DNA of 64,000 nt from Mycoavidus cysteinexigens (GCF_003966915.1 NZ_AP018150.1:1-64000), one strand, 5' to 3'. Positions 28,515 through 37,432 are shown, counted from the stretch's first letter. Translations and numbers: made by a program. The notes: a model not told the origin generated them from the letters alone.

Positions 28515-29356
28515 TGCTTGAATTAAGGCAACAGTATCCGATAATGGGCTTGCTTAAAGTGGCCGGTTTGGCGCGTAGTACCTTTTACTACCAACTGAAT
28601 GGATTGCAAAAAATCGATAAATACGCAACGCTCAAAGCGAAGATTAAAACTATTTTTACCTATCACAAGGGGCGATATGGCTATCGTCGAATTACAAGCG
28701 TTCTTCGGCAGGAAAGCTTTCTCGTTAACCATAAGACAGTTCAGCGTTTGATGGGACAATTACAGTTAAAATCGCTTGTGCGGCCCAAAAAATATCGGTC
28801 CTACAAAGGCTCGATAGAAGGCATTGCACCCAATTTCTTGCAACAGCAATTTAGTGCCCAGCGACCTAACCAGAAGTGGGTGACGGATGTCACTGAATTC
28901 CATGTCTATGGCCAGAAATTATACCTTTCTCCAATTATGGATTTATATAATGGAGAAATCATCTCCTATCAAATCGCCCCACGTCCTACGTTGGCGATGG
29001 TTAGCACTATGTTAAGTAAAGCGTTTACCTGCCTTGGGCCTGATGACAAGCTAATCATGCACTCAGATCAAGGTTGGCAATATCAAATGGCAGCCTATCG
29101 TGAGGAACTTGCGCAAAAAGGCATTACACAAAGTATGTCACGTAAAGGCAACTGCCTCGATAACGCGGCCATGGAGAGCTTCTTCGCTACAATAAAATCT
29201 GAGTTCTTTTATCTGAATAAATTTTGTAATATTGACGAATTACAAGTAGGTTTAAGTGATTACATTCATTACTATAACCATGAGCGTATTAAACTCAGAT
29301 TGGATGGGCTGAGCCCTGTTCAATATCGACTACGGTCACAGCCTTTTTATTCTTAA
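28514..29356 (+). CDS. IS150-like transposase OrfB
   Basis: This is the catalytic subunit of the IS150-type transposase. It has an HTH_21 segment (KGRYGYRRITSVLRQE) and an rve/DDE core with NQKWVTDVTEFHVYG (first D), MHSDQGWQYQMAAY (second D) and DNAAMESFFATIKSE (E), and it ends YNHERIKLRLDGLSPVQYR. The 280-residue frame starts at a GTG overlapping the last base of the orfA stop. It is intact. Confidence 0.92.
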   Translation: MLELRQQYPIMGLLKVAGLARSTFYYQLNGLQKIDKYATLKAKIKTIFTYHKGRYGYRRITSVLRQESFLVNHKTVQRLMGQLQLKSLVRPKKYRSYKGSIEGIAPNFLQQQFSAQRPNQKWVTDVTEFHVYGQKLYLSPIMDLYNGEIISYQIAPRPTLAMVSTMLSKAFTCLGPDDKLIMHSDQGWQYQMAAYREELAQKGITQSMSRKGNCLDNAAMESFFATIKSEFFYLNKFCNIDELQVGLSDYIHYYNHERIKLRLDGLSPVQYRLRSQPFYS

Positions 29357-29429
29357 CTAACTTACCGTCCAACTTTCTGGGGTCAGTTCATTTCACGGAC
29401 ACTTTTAAACTACGTAAAAGGAGTCTGTA

Positions 29430-29753
29430 ATGCGTAAAAGCAAAGCGCCGTATCCATTGGCCTTTCGTCAACAAATCATAGAGCTTGTGCAAGCAGGCAA
29501 GAGCGCTAAAGAGTTATCCAAAGAGTTCGGATGCTGCACTAAAACTATTCTGAGTTGGGTAGCCCAAGCCTCAATAGCTCAAGCCCCTAAATCATCGAGC
29601 AAGGCGGGCCTAAGTAGGGCAGAGGGAGAAGAGCTCAGTCGCTTACGCCGTCAAGTACGGCAACTCCAAATGGAGCGCGATATCTTGGCAAAGGCTACGG
29701 CCTGGTTTGCCGCCAAAGGCGAGAAGATATACCCCCCATCTTCGAGCTCATGA
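29430..29753 (+). CDS. IS3-family transposase OrfA (second element)
   Basis: This 107-residue OrfA has a helix-turn-helix (LAFRQQIIELVQAGKSAKEL with CCTKTILSWVAQA) and a short coiled coil (LSRLRRQVRQLQMERDILAK). A good AAAGGAG ribosome-binding sequence precedes the ATG. The stop overlaps the orfB start by four bases (ATGA). The frame is intact. Confidence 0.88.
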   Translation: MRKSKAPYPLAFRQQIIELVQAGKSAKELSKEFGCCTKTILSWVAQASIAQAPKSSSKAGLSRAEGEELSRLRRQVRQLQMERDILAKATAWFAAKGEKIYPPSSSS

Positions 29754-30715
29754 TGGCGAATCAGGCCGACTTCCCCGTGCAGGTACTGTGCCGAGTGTTA
29801 AAAGTTTCGCGCAGTGGGTATTACGCTTGGAGTAAGCGTAAACTGAGTGCTCGTCAACAAGAGAATACGCAGTTGATAGAAGAGATTCGCACCCTTCATG
29901 CAGAGTCAGATGTGACCTATGGAATGCCCCGTATTCGAGCTGAGCTGATGGAGCAAGGCTGGGCCGTTAGCCGTCGCCGAGTAGCACGGCTGATGCGCCT
30001 TCAGGGTCTACGTGGCGTGTGCCGTCGTCGCTATCAAGTGACCACTCGGCGTGACTTACGGCAGCCGCCCGCACCTGATCTGGTGAAGCGTCAATTTGTT
30101 GCTGATGAGCCGAATCAGCTATGGGTAGCGGATGCCACGTTTGTGCCGACTAGAGCTGGTTTTATCTATCTGGCTATTGTCCTAGATGTGTGGAGTCGAC
30201 GTGTTGTGGGCTGGGCGATTGGTGAGTCTCTTGTTACAGAACTGATGCTCGATGCTTTGAATATGGCAATTGAACAACGTCAGCCTGAGAATGTGATTCA
30301 TCATAGCGACCAAGGCTGTCAATACACCAGTTTTGCCTTTGGCAATCGCTGCAAGGCAGCGGGCGTGAAACTGTCTATGGGCAGTGTTGGTGATGCTTAC
30401 GACAACGCGATGGCGGAAAGTTTTTTTGCCAGTCTTGAGTGCGAATTGCTTGATCGGCGTAGCTTTAAAAGCAAGTCTGAGGCTCGCTTAGCTGTATTTA
30501 CGTGGATTGAGGCTTGGTATAACCCTAAACGTAGGCATTCCTCTCTCGATTATGTTTCACCGATTCATTTTGAAAGGAAACATTTGCAAAAAAACGACAT
30601 TCAGCCTGATGATTCTCTATACGAGTTAGAGGGTCTGAAGCTGGGCACAATAGATTCTATTTTGCCTAGGCTTCATGCTGAATTACACAATAATTTCACG
30701 TCCATTCCCAATTGA
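29750..30715 (+). CDS. IS3-family transposase OrfB (second element)
   Basis: OrfB has the rve/DDE core: LWVADATFVPTRAGF (D), IHHSDQGCQYTSF (D) and DNAMAESFFASLECE (E), with an N-terminal HTH_21 region (VTYGMPRIRAELMEQGW) and WYNPKRRHSSLDYVSP near the end. At 321 residues it carries a tail of about 40 residues beyond the usual end at RKHLQK. The tail reads to the edge of the element and may be an extension from a lost stop. It is translationally coupled to orfA. Confidence 0.9.
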   Translation: MMANQADFPVQVLCRVLKVSRSGYYAWSKRKLSARQQENTQLIEEIRTLHAESDVTYGMPRIRAELMEQGWAVSRRRVARLMRLQGLRGVCRRRYQVTTRRDLRQPPAPDLVKRQFVADEPNQLWVADATFVPTRAGFIYLAIVLDVWSRRVVGWAIGESLVTELMLDALNMAIEQRQPENVIHHSDQGCQYTSFAFGNRCKAAGVKLSMGSVGDAYDNAMAESFFASLECELLDRRSFKSKSEARLAVFTWIEAWYNPKRRHSSLDYVSPIHFERKHLQKNDIQPDDSLYELEGLKLGTIDSILPRLHAELHNNFTSIPN

Positions 30716-30755
30716 TTAAGGGAAACCATTTACTGTCCGCGGGAGGGGGGCAACT

Positions 30756-31010
30756 TCACTTCTTCAGTATATACACGATGTCCTGAAGATCCTTGATGCT
30801 GCGCGCAAGGCGGTCAATCCGCGTAACGACTAGAGTATCGCCGTGCCTCAGGAAATCTAGCAATACTTGGAGTTCTGTCCGCCCTGATCGACTGGTTCCG
30901 CTCACTTTCTCGGCTCGCACTACCTCACAGCCGGCAGCACGTAGCGCTTGCTCCTGTAGCGTGAGGTCTTGATCGTTACTGGAAACACGTGCATATCCGT
31001 AGAGCACCAT
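30756..31010 (-). pseudogene. TniR-like serine resolvase, 3' truncated
   Basis: The first 84 residues of a resolvase/invertase are present, with YGYARVSSNDQDL (catalytic serine), EKVSGTSRSGRTELQVLLDF and DTLVVTRIDRLARSIKDL. The frame stops at ILKK where the family would continue to the long helix and DNA-binding helix-turn-helix. Without these the product should not bind res. The cut lies next to the right end of the second IS3 element. A nearly identical upstream region and N-terminus recur in inverted orientation at 37262-37432. Confidence 0.88.
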
Positions 31011-31140
31011 AGTCCAGAATTCGTCTCGTTAGCCTTTAGAGGCTTAAACAATATCATGCCGGAAATTGCAAAACAACCCTATTGAGACACAAAAAACGTC
31101 TCGTTGGCATGACGCATTGGAACGATCAACCGGACATTGC
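31011..31140 (-). repeat. Left res-like inverted repeat copy
   Basis: The region just upstream of the truncated resolvase matches, in inverted orientation, 37262-37364. Shared blocks include TAGCCTTTAGAGGCT, CCCTATTGAGACACAAAAAA and CGTCTCGTTGGCA. TTAGCCTTTAGAGGCT is itself near-palindromic, as expected for resolvase subsites. About 170 bases with no other feature separate it from the next gene, which has an AAAGGGG ribosome-binding site at about 31301-31307. Confidence 0.75.
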
Positions 31141-31313
31141 TTCCCTCTTTTGAGCACTTAAGTTGCGTGCTCAACCGGTGACAGAACTAGCACAGTAGAG
31201 ATATACTCGCCGTCCGTGCCGGAACAACTGATCAAGGAGCGCGCGTATCATTCGATACCCATCATGCTCTTACCGCACTTGATCCTAGCAAAAAATAACA
31301 AAGGGGAAGTGAT

Positions 31314-34300
31314 ATGTTGGGCAGCATCTTTTCGTCATCACGCAGCGCGCTCTCTGCAGAGCAAATGCTTGGCCTTGCCAACGCTTATTTAAACAACGCT
31401 CGACAAACCCAGGATAGCTATCTCGCTGCAATCTTCTTTGACGATGCGGAAATCTCGTTGTCCCAAGCAAAGCAAGCCTTCAAAAAGGCGTCTTCCCCTG
31501 AGACACTGGCCGATCAAACACTGCGCAATAAAATTGGTGCGACTTACTTTGAGCGCGGCCAAATGTTAGACCAGTTAGGGCAGCCCGATAGGGCGCAGGC
31601 AAGCTATAAAAAAGCGCAAAAGTGGGGCCATCCTGGCCTAGCCCCTCGGTCAAGCACTCTCTCGGCCGGTGCAACGCTGCCCCCGGCTGCGCTGACAAAC
31701 CGGCCTCTCATCGCCGCGCAGACCAGCGAGACCTTGCATGCTCTTGCGCCACTCTCCACCGTCAACCCCTCCTCTGCCATCTCCGCCGATACCCCATCCA
31801 CATTGGCTGAACCTGTCCAGAACGCAGCATTCTCGTCACGCATACTCGAAAGCATTCAGGAAAAGAATGACTTGGTTAACCAGTTGTTTACGGAAACGCT
31901 GAAGACGTTTCAGAGTTTGAATTTATCGAGCGTATGGCCCAGTGTCTTTTTAGTGTACGCCCATGACAACCCGCATTACGGCATGGCGGATGCAGGTACG
32001 GCGAAATTTCTGATTGATCACCTGGTCAAGCTAGGCATCAATCTCTATTCCGATCAACGGCCAAAGGGGTTGCAAGCGCCAACTGCGTTAAGCACCCGAG
32101 CAGACGCGGCCAGGGTAGACGATATTCTCACCAGTCAGCTCTGTTTGTTGCCTACACCCATCGGCGCGATCAAACCGGTCGATAAAGTAATTGTGTGTGG
32201 TTCGCAGGTCTTAGGGCACTATCTGCAATGGGGAGAAGCGGGAAAACACTATCAAGCCTATTGTACAGACCTGAAAAAAGCCTACGGGCTGACTCAACAA
32301 GACCCCGCACAGGCTGAAGCCGAAATACGGCAGGTCGTCAATACATATTCCCAGAAAGCGGACTTTCATCATGTTTTGACGGAAATGGCTTTTTTAAAAA
32401 TCCGCACGGACTATTTGGATCAGCACGGCATCATTCCTGTCTCATTATGTGCCAATGGGTATGAACTCTGCGTTCAGGATTTTGTCAAAGCAACTACGGT
32501 TCGCATTGAAGATATGCCGCGCTTTGCCTCACAGCAGGCGAGCGGTCAGGCCGTGTACCAGCAGCAGGGGCGTCATCTAGTTTTCTTTAAGTTGTTGGAG
32601 CGGCTGCTGGCGCAAAATGGTGCAGAAGCGCTGCTACGCACATTTTGGACAGCCTATGCCGACTTGATTAAGCGCTTAAACAGCGAAGCATCGGCGCCTA
32701 AGGCTGCGGAATATGTACGCGTATGGGGGCAGATATCCCAGAGTGTCCAGGACACGCTGCAAGCGCTGCGAACGCAAGTAGATGCGCACGCACTGCAAAC
32801 GGCCTTAACCCGCTATGCTTCTCTTGACCGTCTAGCGATTCAGCGGCTATCTGGTCCACCGCTCTCGATGAAAGACTGTTATATCAATCTGGCGATCGTG
32901 GAACACAACAAAGCGCGCAGGGAAGAGGAGAAGCCTAAAGAGGGCGAAGCGGCAGGGCAAAATCACTTTCATCGCTTGCCGAGTTTCGAGGCAATCGATT
33001 CCAATCAACAGAAATTAGTGCCACTCGAGAAGCTGTTTGATCCTCGAGAATTAAGCGATGGAAAGACCGCGATCCCACAACGGATTCTGATTCGAGGTCG
33101 GGCTGGCGTAGGCAAAACGACCTTATCCAAAAAGATCGTTTACGAGTACACGCAGAAAGCACAATGGCGGGATCGCTTTGACTGGCTGTTCTGGATTCCG
33201 CTGCGCACGCTAAAGGGCAAATCAAGCTGTGATCTATTCACCTTGTTTCATGAAACCTATTTTCAGAGCCACCCCAACGGTCAGGCTTTAGCGAAGGCAC
33301 TCGAAACACACATCAGCGGGCCCGCTAAAGATAAAACCCTCTTTGTGCTCGATGGCTGGGATGAGATCGCCCAGGAATGGGGAGAGCACGAACCTATGTC
33401 TGAGTTTCTTAAGCAGTTGCTCAATCAGCCTGCTGTGCTGATTACCTCTCGGCCTTATGTGGATTTGAAACAGGCCCAAACGATGGATTTGGAGTTGGAG
33501 ACGGTGGGTTTTAGCCCGGAAAACGTCACCGCCTATCTCGACAATCGGGACGTAATGACAACTTCGGACGCTAAGGAGATCAAGCACTTCATCCAGACCA
33601 ATACCTTCATCCAAGGACTGGTCAATGTGCCCATCCAGTTAGACGCGCTCTGTTACAGTTGGGATGAAATCAAGCGCATGCAAAAAGAGACGCCAGGCGC
33701 GATGACCGTTACCGCTTTATATCAAGCCATGATGAATAAATTATGGCGCAAGGATATGCTGCGTTTGGGTAAACGGGAAGGGGGGGAGCTGTTAACCGCG
33801 AGCCACATTAACGCGCTAAGCCCATCCCGTATCGATAGATTAGTGAAAGCCGAGCACAATTTTCTGAGTACCTTAGCTTTTCAGGGATTGCAGCGTAATC
33901 AAATTGAATTTAATCAGCGAGACCTGCATGCGCTCATTGAGCAGCTTGAGGCACAAGGGATGAAGCTCCCCTTTACGTTGGAAGCTAACCTCAAAAAACT
34001 CTCGTTCCTGCATACCGATGATGCAGAGGAGAACCAACATAGCTACCACTTCATGCATTTGACGTTTCAGGAGTTCTTTGCGGCCAAACATTTTGTTCAG
34101 CATTGGGAAGCGGGTCGGGAGATCACCCTGCTGTCTATCGACACCAAGAAATGGACGAAAGCGACACCCGAAGCATTTGTTCGTCAATACAAATACAACC
34201 CACGCTATGAGATTCTGTGGTGGTTTGTTGCAGGCCTGTTACGCGGAGAAGCCCTGAATCGGTTCTTTATTTTGCTCGAAGCGGAACCGCGTGATTTGCT

Positions 34301-36830
34301 TGGTGCGCATCATCAGCGCCTCATCATGAGCTGCCTGCATGAAGCGTCCAGTGCGCCAGGCGTTGGGCTGCCGCCCAAAATTCGAGAGCAGCTGGGGCAA
34401 AGTTTGGCGCAATGGCTGCAATTGGAAATCGACAATAGAAAAGAATCCACACTAGCGTATCAGCCTACGTTTCCCGAGCATTTATTGCTCCAGTGCCTTC
34501 AGAAGGCGACATCAGCGCAAACAAAACAAGCGGTTGCAACAGCATTCAATTATCGATCTTCTTTATCGGAGTCGGCCCTGCTGGCCTTGATCGCGCTAGC
34601 GAAGGACGAGAATAAGGACGTGAGGAGCCGCGCTGCTGATGCGTTAGGGAAGCCGTCTTCGTTACCGGAGTCGGCCCTGCTGGCCTTGATCGCGCTGCTG
34701 AAGGACGAGGACAGGGGCGTGAGGCGCCGCGCTGCTGATGCGTTAGGGAAGCCGTCTTCGTTACCGGAGTCGGCCCTGCTGGCCTTGATCGCGCTGACGA
34801 AGGACAGGGACGAGGACGTGAGGCGCCGCGCTGCTGATGCGTTAGGGAAGCCGTCTTCGTTACCGGAGTCGGCCCTGCTGGCCTTGATCGCGCTGACGAA
34901 GGATGAGAACGGGTGCGTGAAGCGCAGTGCTGCTGATGCGTTAGGGAAGCAGTCTTCGTTACCAGAGTCGGCCCTGCTGGCCTTGATCTCGCTGCTGAAG
35001 GACCGGGACTGGAACGGGGGCTTGTTCGAGAGCTTGTTCGGAAGCGTGTGGAGCCGTGCTGCTGATGCGTTAGGGAAGCAGTCTTCATTACCGGAGTCGG
35101 CCCTGCTGGCCTTGATCACGCTGATGAAGGATGAGAACAAGGACGTGAGGCGCAGCGCTGCTGATGCGTTAGGGAAGCAGTCTTCGTTACCGGAGTCGGC
35201 CCTGCTGGCCTTGATCACGCTGATGAAGGACGAGAAAGAGGACGTGAGGCGCAGCGCTGCTGACGCGTTAGGGAAGCAGTCTTCGTTACCGGAGTCGGCC
35301 CTGCTGGCCTTGATCGCGCTGACGAAGGATGAGAGCAAGGACGTGAGGAGCAGCGCTGCTGATGCGTTAGGGAAGCAGTCTTCGTTACCGGAGTCGGCCC
35401 TGCTGGCCTTGATCGCGCTGACGAAGGATGAGAGCAAGGACGTGAGGAGCAACGCTGCTGATGCGTTAGGGAAGCAGTCTTCGTTACCGGAGTCGGCCCT
35501 GCTGGCCTTGATCGCGCTGACGAAGGATGAGAACGGGTACGTGAGGAGCCGCGCTGCTGATGCGTTAGGGAAGCCGCCTTCGTTACCGGAGTCGGCCCTG
35601 CTGGCCTTGATCGCGCTGACGAAGGATGAGAACGGGTACGTGAGGAGCCGCGCTGCTGATGCGTTAGGGAAGCAGTCTTCGTTACCGGAGTCGGCCCTGC
35701 TGGCCTTGATCGCGCTGACGAAGGACAAGGACAGGTACGTGAGGCGCAACGCTGCTGATGCGTTAGGGAAGCAGTCTTCGTTACCGGAGTCGGCCCTGCT
35801 GGCCTTGATCACGCTGATGAAGGACGAGAAAGAGGACGTGAGGAGCCGCGCTGCTGATGCGTTAGGGAAGCAGTTTTCGTTACCGGAGTCGGCCCTGCTG
35901 GCCTTGATCGCGCTGACGAAGGATGAGAACAAGGACGTGAGGAGCCGCGCTGCTGATGCGTTAGGGAAGCCGTCTTCGTTACCGGAGTCGGCCCTGCTGG
36001 CCTTGACCGCGCTGACGAAGGATGAGAACGGGTACGTGAGGCGCAGCGCTGCTGATGCGTTAGGGAAGCCGTCTTCGTTACCGGAGTCGGCCCTGCTGGC
36101 CTTGATCGCGCTGCTGAAGGACCGGGACCGGAACGGGGGCTTGCTCGAGAGCTTGTTCGGAAGCGTGTGGAGCCGTGCTGCTGATGCGTTAGGGAAGCAG
36201 TCTTCGTTACCGGAGTCGGCCCTGCTGGCCTTGATCGCGCTGACGAAGGATGAGAGCAAGGACGTGAGGAGCCGCGCTGCTGATGCGTTAGGGAAGCAGT
36301 CTTCGTTACCGGAGTCGGCTCTGCTGGCCTTGATCGCGCTGACGAAGGATGAGAGCAAGGACGTGAGACTCCGCGCTGCTGATGCGTTAGGGAAGCAATC
36401 TTCGTTACCGGAGTCGGCCCTGCTGGCCTTGATCGCGCTGACGAAGGACAGGGACGAGGAAGTGAGGAGCAGCGCTGCTGATGCGTTAGGCAAACACCGC
36501 TCGACGTGCTATCATTTATTGCCAACGCTTAATAGGCAGAAGATAGAATTTATCTATAAAGAATACTTACTTGAACAACGCTTTGATCAGAGTGCACCTT
36601 TCTATGTACAGGACGGCACCCTATATTTTCATACCGCTCAAGGACTGCAGACGGTTCCTTTTGGGAATCCAGAGCAGGAAACTGAATTTAGGCAAGCGCT
36701 TCAACACGCCCAGCAAGCCGCGGGTATTCCTTTCGCTACTTACCTAAGCACGAGAAACCAAGTCGAGCAGCCGGACGCACAAAATGAGGAGGAGGCAATG
36801 GTTGTTCCTTCTATCAGTCAAAGGCAATAG
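31314..36830 (+). CDS. SEFIR/TIR-like NACHT-HEAT NLR-like protein
   Basis: This very large protein has 1838 residues. A TPR-like helical segment lies at about 10-110, then a Ser/Pro/Ala-rich linker, then a SEFIR/TIR-like domain from about residue 210 (SVFLVYAHDNPHYG, AKFLIDHLVKLGINLYSDQ) to about 400. The shared linker MKDCYINLAIVE precedes NACHT, with Walker A GRAGVGKTT at 595-603 and Walker B LFVLDGWDE at 676-684. A HEAT array of 19 nearly identical repeats lies at 1082-1728, and the tail of about 110 residues (YHLLPTLNRQKIEF, APFYVQDGTLYFHT) matches the paralogue at 8360-13072. No signal peptide is evident. The architecture is that of an NLR-type receptor: effector domain, NTPase switch, repeat sensor. 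It is transposon cargo flanked by inverted res-like copies. Whether it acts in antiphage defence or on a host is unknown. Confidence 0.88.
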   Translation: MLGSIFSSSRSALSAEQMLGLANAYLNNARQTQDSYLAAIFFDDAEISLSQAKQAFKKASSPETLADQTLRNKIGATYFERGQMLDQLGQPDRAQASYKKAQKWGHPGLAPRSSTLSAGATLPPAALTNRPLIAAQTSETLHALAPLSTVNPSSAISADTPSTLAEPVQNAAFSSRILESIQEKNDLVNQLFTETLKTFQSLNLSSVWPSVFLVYAHDNPHYGMADAGTAKFLIDHLVKLGINLYSDQRPKGLQAPTALSTRADAARVDDILTSQLCLLPTPIGAIKPVDKVIVCGSQVLGHYLQWGEAGKHYQAYCTDLKKAYGLTQQDPAQAEAEIRQVVNTYSQKADFHHVLTEMAFLKIRTDYLDQHGIIPVSLCANGYELCVQDFVKATTVRIEDMPRFASQQASGQAVYQQQGRHLVFFKLLERLLAQNGAEALLRTFWTAYADLIKRLNSEASAPKAAEYVRVWGQISQSVQDTLQALRTQVDAHALQTALTRYASLDRLAIQRLSGPPLSMKDCYINLAIVEHNKARREEEKPKEGEAAGQNHFHRLPSFEAIDSNQQKLVPLEKLFDPRELSDGKTAIPQRILIRGRAGVGKTTLSKKIVYEYTQKAQWRDRFDWLFWIPLRTLKGKSSCDLFTLFHETYFQSHPNGQALAKALETHISGPAKDKTLFVLDGWDEIAQEWGEHEPMSEFLKQLLNQPAVLITSRPYVDLKQAQTMDLELETVGFSPENVTAYLDNRDVMTTSDAKEIKHFIQTNTFIQGLVNVPIQLDALCYSWDEIKRMQKETPGAMTVTALYQAMMNKLWRKDMLRLGKREGGELLTASHINALSPSRIDRLVKAEHNFLSTLAFQGLQRNQIEFNQRDLHALIEQLEAQGMKLPFTLEANLKKLSFLHTDDAEENQHSYHFMHLTFQEFFAAKHFVQHWEAGREITLLSIDTKKWTKATPEAFVRQYKYNPRYEILWWFVAGLLRGEALNRFFILLEAEPRDLLGAHHQRLIMSCLHEASSAPGVGLPPKIREQLGQSLAQWLQLEIDNRKESTLAYQPTFPEHLLLQCLQKATSAQTKQAVATAFNYRSSLSESALLALIALAKDENKDVRSRAADALGKPSSLPESALLALIALLKDEDRGVRRRAADALGKPSSLPESALLALIALTKDRDEDVRRRAADALGKPSSLPESALLALIALTKDENGCVKRSAADALGKQSSLPESALLALISLLKDRDWNGGLFESLFGSVWSRAADALGKQSSLPESALLALITLMKDENKDVRRSAADALGKQSSLPESALLALITLMKDEKEDVRRSAADALGKQSSLPESALLALIALTKDESKDVRSSAADALGKQSSLPESALLALIALTKDESKDVRSNAADALGKQSSLPESALLALIALTKDENGYVRSRAADALGKPPSLPESALLALIALTKDENGYVRSRAADALGKQSSLPESALLALIALTKDKDRYVRRNAADALGKQSSLPESALLALITLMKDEKEDVRSRAADALGKQFSLPESALLALIALTKDENKDVRSRAADALGKPSSLPESALLALTALTKDENGYVRRSAADALGKPSSLPESALLALIALLKDRDRNGGLLESLFGSVWSRAADALGKQSSLPESALLALIALTKDESKDVRSRAADALGKQSSLPESALLALIALTKDESKDVRLRAADALGKQSSLPESALLALIALTKDRDEEVRSSAADALGKHRSTCYHLLPTLNRQKIEFIYKEYLLEQRFDQSAPFYVQDGTLYFHTAQGLQTVPFGNPEQETEFRQALQHAQQAAGIPFATYLSTRNQVEQPDAQNEEEAMVVPSISQRQ
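34557..36497 (+). repeat. Array of 19 in-frame 99-bp HEAT repeats
   Basis: Nineteen units follow the protein pattern SSLPESALLALIALTKDE, then a variable stretch, VR, two variable residues and AADALGK. Seventeen are 33 codons (99 bp); units 5 and 16 are 43 codons because they carry NGGL(F/L)ESLFGSVW. Long blocks such as CCGGAGTCGGCCCTGCTGG are identical in nearly every unit. Differences concentrate at a few codons between the two helices. Confidence 0.97.
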
Positions 36831-37261
36831 GGGCTTTCTAAGACGGATCGAGGCATACAGACAGAGGGTTTTCCGACCGTTGCATCAGTCAACCGATCAT
36901 CTTCTCCTCGTCTGTCCGCCAGAAAAAAGATTTTAGGGTTAGTTCAGGGTTTCGCATAATAGCGGATGTGCTCGCTTGCTCTGCCTATCGTGTCGTAAAA
37001 TTTCAGTTTTGCGACACGATGGCAACGGTCGACAAATTCACCTGCACAAAGCTCTCAAAAATAGGCGAAAAACAGTGTCGTAATCAGCCACTATACGGAA
37101 ATTCAATTTTAATGGTGACCTGTTTATTATGAATGCTAGGTTAGCATTGCTGTGATCGAAATGGCGGCTGGTGACACAACTGCTTGTTCTAGGCCCATTT
37201 GGATTTGCCTCGGATCATGCGTCATGATCTGATTGTATCGTATAGGTACGCTCTAATAGGA
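36831..37261. other. Non-coding stretch after the NLR-like gene
   Basis: No convincing gene was found. The notable element is a 34-base near-perfect palindrome at 36987-37020. The rest shows no recognised motif. Confidence 0.4.
36987..37020. repeat. 34-bp palindrome, possible recombinase site
   Basis: ATCGTGTCGTAAAA and TTTTGCGACACGAT are inverted repeats (13 of 14 pairing) around TTTCAG. Size and symmetry resemble a subsite for a serine resolvase or a transposon-end binding site. It is a poor terminator because no T-run follows. Confidence 0.5.
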
Positions 37262-37364
37262 CGTGCCAACGAGACGTTTTTTGTGTCTCAATAGGGTCCT
37301 GTTTTAGCTTTTCGGCACGACATTGTTTAGCCTCTAAAGGCTAATGAAACAGTTTCTATGGATT
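37262..37364 (+). repeat. Right res-like inverted repeat copy
   Basis: It is the inverted counterpart of 31011-31140. ACGAGACGTTTTTTGTGTCT, CAATAGGGT and AGCCTCTAAAGGCTAA correspond to the left copy, with scattered differences in between. It leads directly into a resolvase start codon at 37365. Confidence 0.75.
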
Positions 37365-37432
37365 ATGGCGCTCTACGGTTATGCACGTATTTGCGCTACA
37401 GAAGCAAGCGCCAGGCACCGTTGGCTGTGAGA
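37365..37432 (+). pseudogene. Resolvase N-terminal fragment
   Basis: The ATG opens MALYGYARI, equivalent to MVLYGYARV of the resolvase at 30756-31010, then diverges (CATEASARHRWL) and stops. Only about nine residues of family sequence remain. The right long inverted repeat of the transposon begins about 25 bases later, so the gene was lost when this end was formed. Confidence 0.65.

Larger units (their letters stand above)
27938..29390 (+). mobile_element. IS3-family (IS150-like) insertion sequence
   Basis: Perfect 23-base inverted repeats (beginning TGAACTGACCCCAGAAAG) lie at 27938-27960 and 29368-29390. A three-base TTT flanks both sides and may be the target duplication. The 1453-bp element encodes orfA and orfB of the IS150 subgroup. 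It interrupts the TniA-like transposase gene. The perfect ends and open frames indicate recent activity. Confidence 0.93.
29394..30741 (+). mobile_element. Second IS3-family insertion sequence
   Basis: It lies directly beside the first element. Short end matches (CACGGACA at the left, TGTCCGCG at the right) enclose orfA and orfB. The inverted repeats are weak by eye, so the boundaries are approximate. Its right end lies about 15 bases from the point where the transposon resolvase gene is cut off, so its arrival probably truncated that gene. Confidence 0.7.

Noticed and set aside
34550-36493. A 647-codon open frame antisense to the HEAT array, and similar antisense frames nearby
   Set aside because: The repeat unit is a multiple of three and lacks stops in this frame, so the opposite strand stays open automatically. 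The translation is a low-complexity repeat with no independent gene features.
34557-36497. Regular repeats resembling a CRISPR array
   Set aside because: The period is 99 bp with no unique spacers, and the sense translation is a continuous HEAT-repeat protein.
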